64,000 nucleotides of DNA from Cochleicola gelatinilyticus (lineage in GTDB: Bacteria > Bacteroidota > Bacteroidia > Flavobacteriales > Flavobacteriaceae), in NCBI RefSeq assembly GCF_001637325.1, contig NZ_LRXL01000026.1:620001-684000 (forward strand), written 5' to 3'. The notes beneath the pieces are model-generated. The model saw only the letters and a list, made by a program, of their open reading frames with translations. It made no database searches and was not told where the DNA came from. Made by a program: the position numbers and the translations under genes. Positions 63,901 to 64,000 of the stretch are shown piece after piece (position 1 is the stretch's first letter; the number at the start of each line of letters is the position of its first letter).

Positions 63901-64000
63901 CTTTATTCCAAGCATCGGTATAGCGCATTACGGCTTTTCGACAAGCCTCGTTATAGGCTTCAACAGAAATTTTGATTCCGATATCTTCTTTGGTAATTCC
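60902..64000 (-). CDS. ileS: Isoleucyl-tRNA synthetase (5' end cut by window)
   Basis: The frame is open to the last base, so the true start lies beyond 64000; 1032 residues are visible of an expected 1130 or so. It charges tRNA-Ile in the cytosol. Seen here are the editing domain (TTPWTLPSNTALTVG, GTGIVHTAPTFGADD), WFDSGSMPYAQWHYP, the KMSKR loop in GQKMSKRLGNAVDPFD and a long anticodon-binding/C-terminal part. The HIGH motif is outside the window. It begins the ileS, DksA-like transcript. Confidence 0.97.
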   Translation of the reverse strand, partial: GITKEDIGIKISVEAYNEACRKAVMRYTDAWNKVTESYGYWVDMEDPYITYKPKYMETVWWLLKEIYGKGLMYKGYTIQPYSPKAGTGLSSHELNQPGTYQDVTDTTVVAQFKAVADTLPDVLAEVSNDIWFLAWTTTPWTLPSNTALTVGAKIDYVLVRSYNQYTFQPINVVLAKNLVEKQFGGKFEEKPNAESLEAYKQGDKKIPYFIAAEFKGKDLEGIRYEQLLSYAQPHDHPENAFRIITGDFVTTEDGTGIVHTAPTFGADDAKVAKEAVPEVPPLLVKDEGDNLVPLVDMQGKFRPEMGEFAGKYVKNEYYDDGEAPEKSVDVELAIKLKTENKAFHVEKYVHSYPNCWRTDKPILYYPLDSWFIKVTDFRDRMFELNETVNWKPKSTGEGRFGNWLANANDWNLSRSRYWGIPLPLWRTDDGKEEIIIGSIEELKQEMEKAVSKGFMKEDIYSDFVAGDFSEENYNTVDLHKNIVDDIVLVSESGKPMKREADLIDVWFDSGSMPYAQWHYPFENKEKVEQTWRKADFIAEGVDQTRGWFYTLHAIATMIFDDVAYKNVVSNGLVLDKNGQKMSKRLGNAVDPFDTLKTYGPDATRWYMISNANPWDNLKFDSDGIAEVRNKFFGTLYNTYSFFSLYANLDNFSYSETDIPLAKRPEIDRWILSELHTLIQKVDEAFSEYEPTKATRYISEFVQENLSNWFVRLSRRRFWKGEYAEDKISAYQTLYTCLITVAKLGAPVAPFFMDRLFKDLSNGVKEDVVESVHLSDFPTADRSYIDTELERKMQRAQTISSLVLSLRQREKIKVRQPLQKIMIPVLDEKTKEEIKAVSELIKSEVNVKEVELIDEGSGMLVKQIKPDFKKLGPRFGADMKSVAQRVMSFGQEEIRTIEKDGEISVKINGKMIILTIEDVVISSQDIEGWLVANANGVTVALDVTITPHLKNEGIARELVNRIQNIRKDSGFEVTDRVEVTIEKEAKLQTAVDQNLQYIKQETLTEILQFEETVKNGTLIAFDDIETKLSIIKH

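Overview
The window is from a Bacteroidota chromosome, most likely a marine member of the Flavobacteriaceae. The reasons are AT-rich DNA, type IX secretion (T9SS) sorting domains, PorP/SprF, SusC/Oar-like TonB-dependent receptors, DUF5689, DUF2480, DUF3078 and DUF3108 proteins, many lipoproteins with a short lipobox, and -7 boxes of the Bacteroidota type (TAnnTTTG). Coding density is high and no gene-free stretch exceeds 300 bases. I see no tRNA, rRNA, CRISPR array, insertion sequence, prophage or plasmid function. The first gene (left edge) and ileS (right edge) are cut by the window.

Layout. 1-4 kb: a YdeI-like protein with a C-terminal CDGSH iron-sulfur motif, brnQ, an alpha/beta hydrolase, a small zinc-ribbon protein and thiL. 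4.2-10.8 kb: five co-directional genes for exported proteins, namely two LVIVD/choice-of-anchor-B proteins (one lipoprotein, one T9SS cargo), a repeat lipoprotein, an MbnP-like protein and an MbnH/MauG-like di-haem peroxidase; a copper- or haem-linked surface module is the best reading. 10.9-18.3 kb: a SUF iron-sulfur assembly operon (sufA-like, B, C, D, S, E, DUF59) with two lipoprotein genes inside it and a DUF2480 gene at the end. 18.4-22.5 kb: DUF3078 protein, cyclase-family hydrolase, hflX and a cytosolic EEP nuclease. 22.6-29.8 kb: a 1433-residue T9SS type-B adhesin, PorP/SprF and a PorE-like OmpA protein, the usual cargo-plus-partner trio. 30.1-36.2 kb: a DUF5689 protein and TonB receptor divergent from a secreted EEP nuclease, probably for using extracellular nucleic acid. 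36.3-43.2 kb: a four-helix membrane protein, an Oar-like TonB receptor, and a DUF3108, tryptophan 2,3-dioxygenase and M23 peptidase operon. 43.3-49.9 kb (minus strand): uvrC, patatin-barrel phospholipase, homogentisate dioxygenase, HPPD.

50.0-52.7 kb: a histidine-rich small membrane protein and a TonB receptor, possibly for metal uptake. 52.8-56.1 kb: two RimK-type amidoligases around a retropepsin-like protease, then an AstE/AspA-like zinc hydrolase; this write-and-erase peptide-modification cluster is among the best candidates for unexplored biology. 56.1-59.0 kb: 5-formyl-THF cyclo-ligase, CD225 and DUF2752 membrane proteins, and a PAS histidine kinase with a single-domain response regulator. 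59.1-64 kb (minus strand): ileS, a zinc-less TraR/DksA-like protein, a DUF4097-like exported protein and lspA.

All functions are read from motifs, family resemblance and gene order; no database search was possible.
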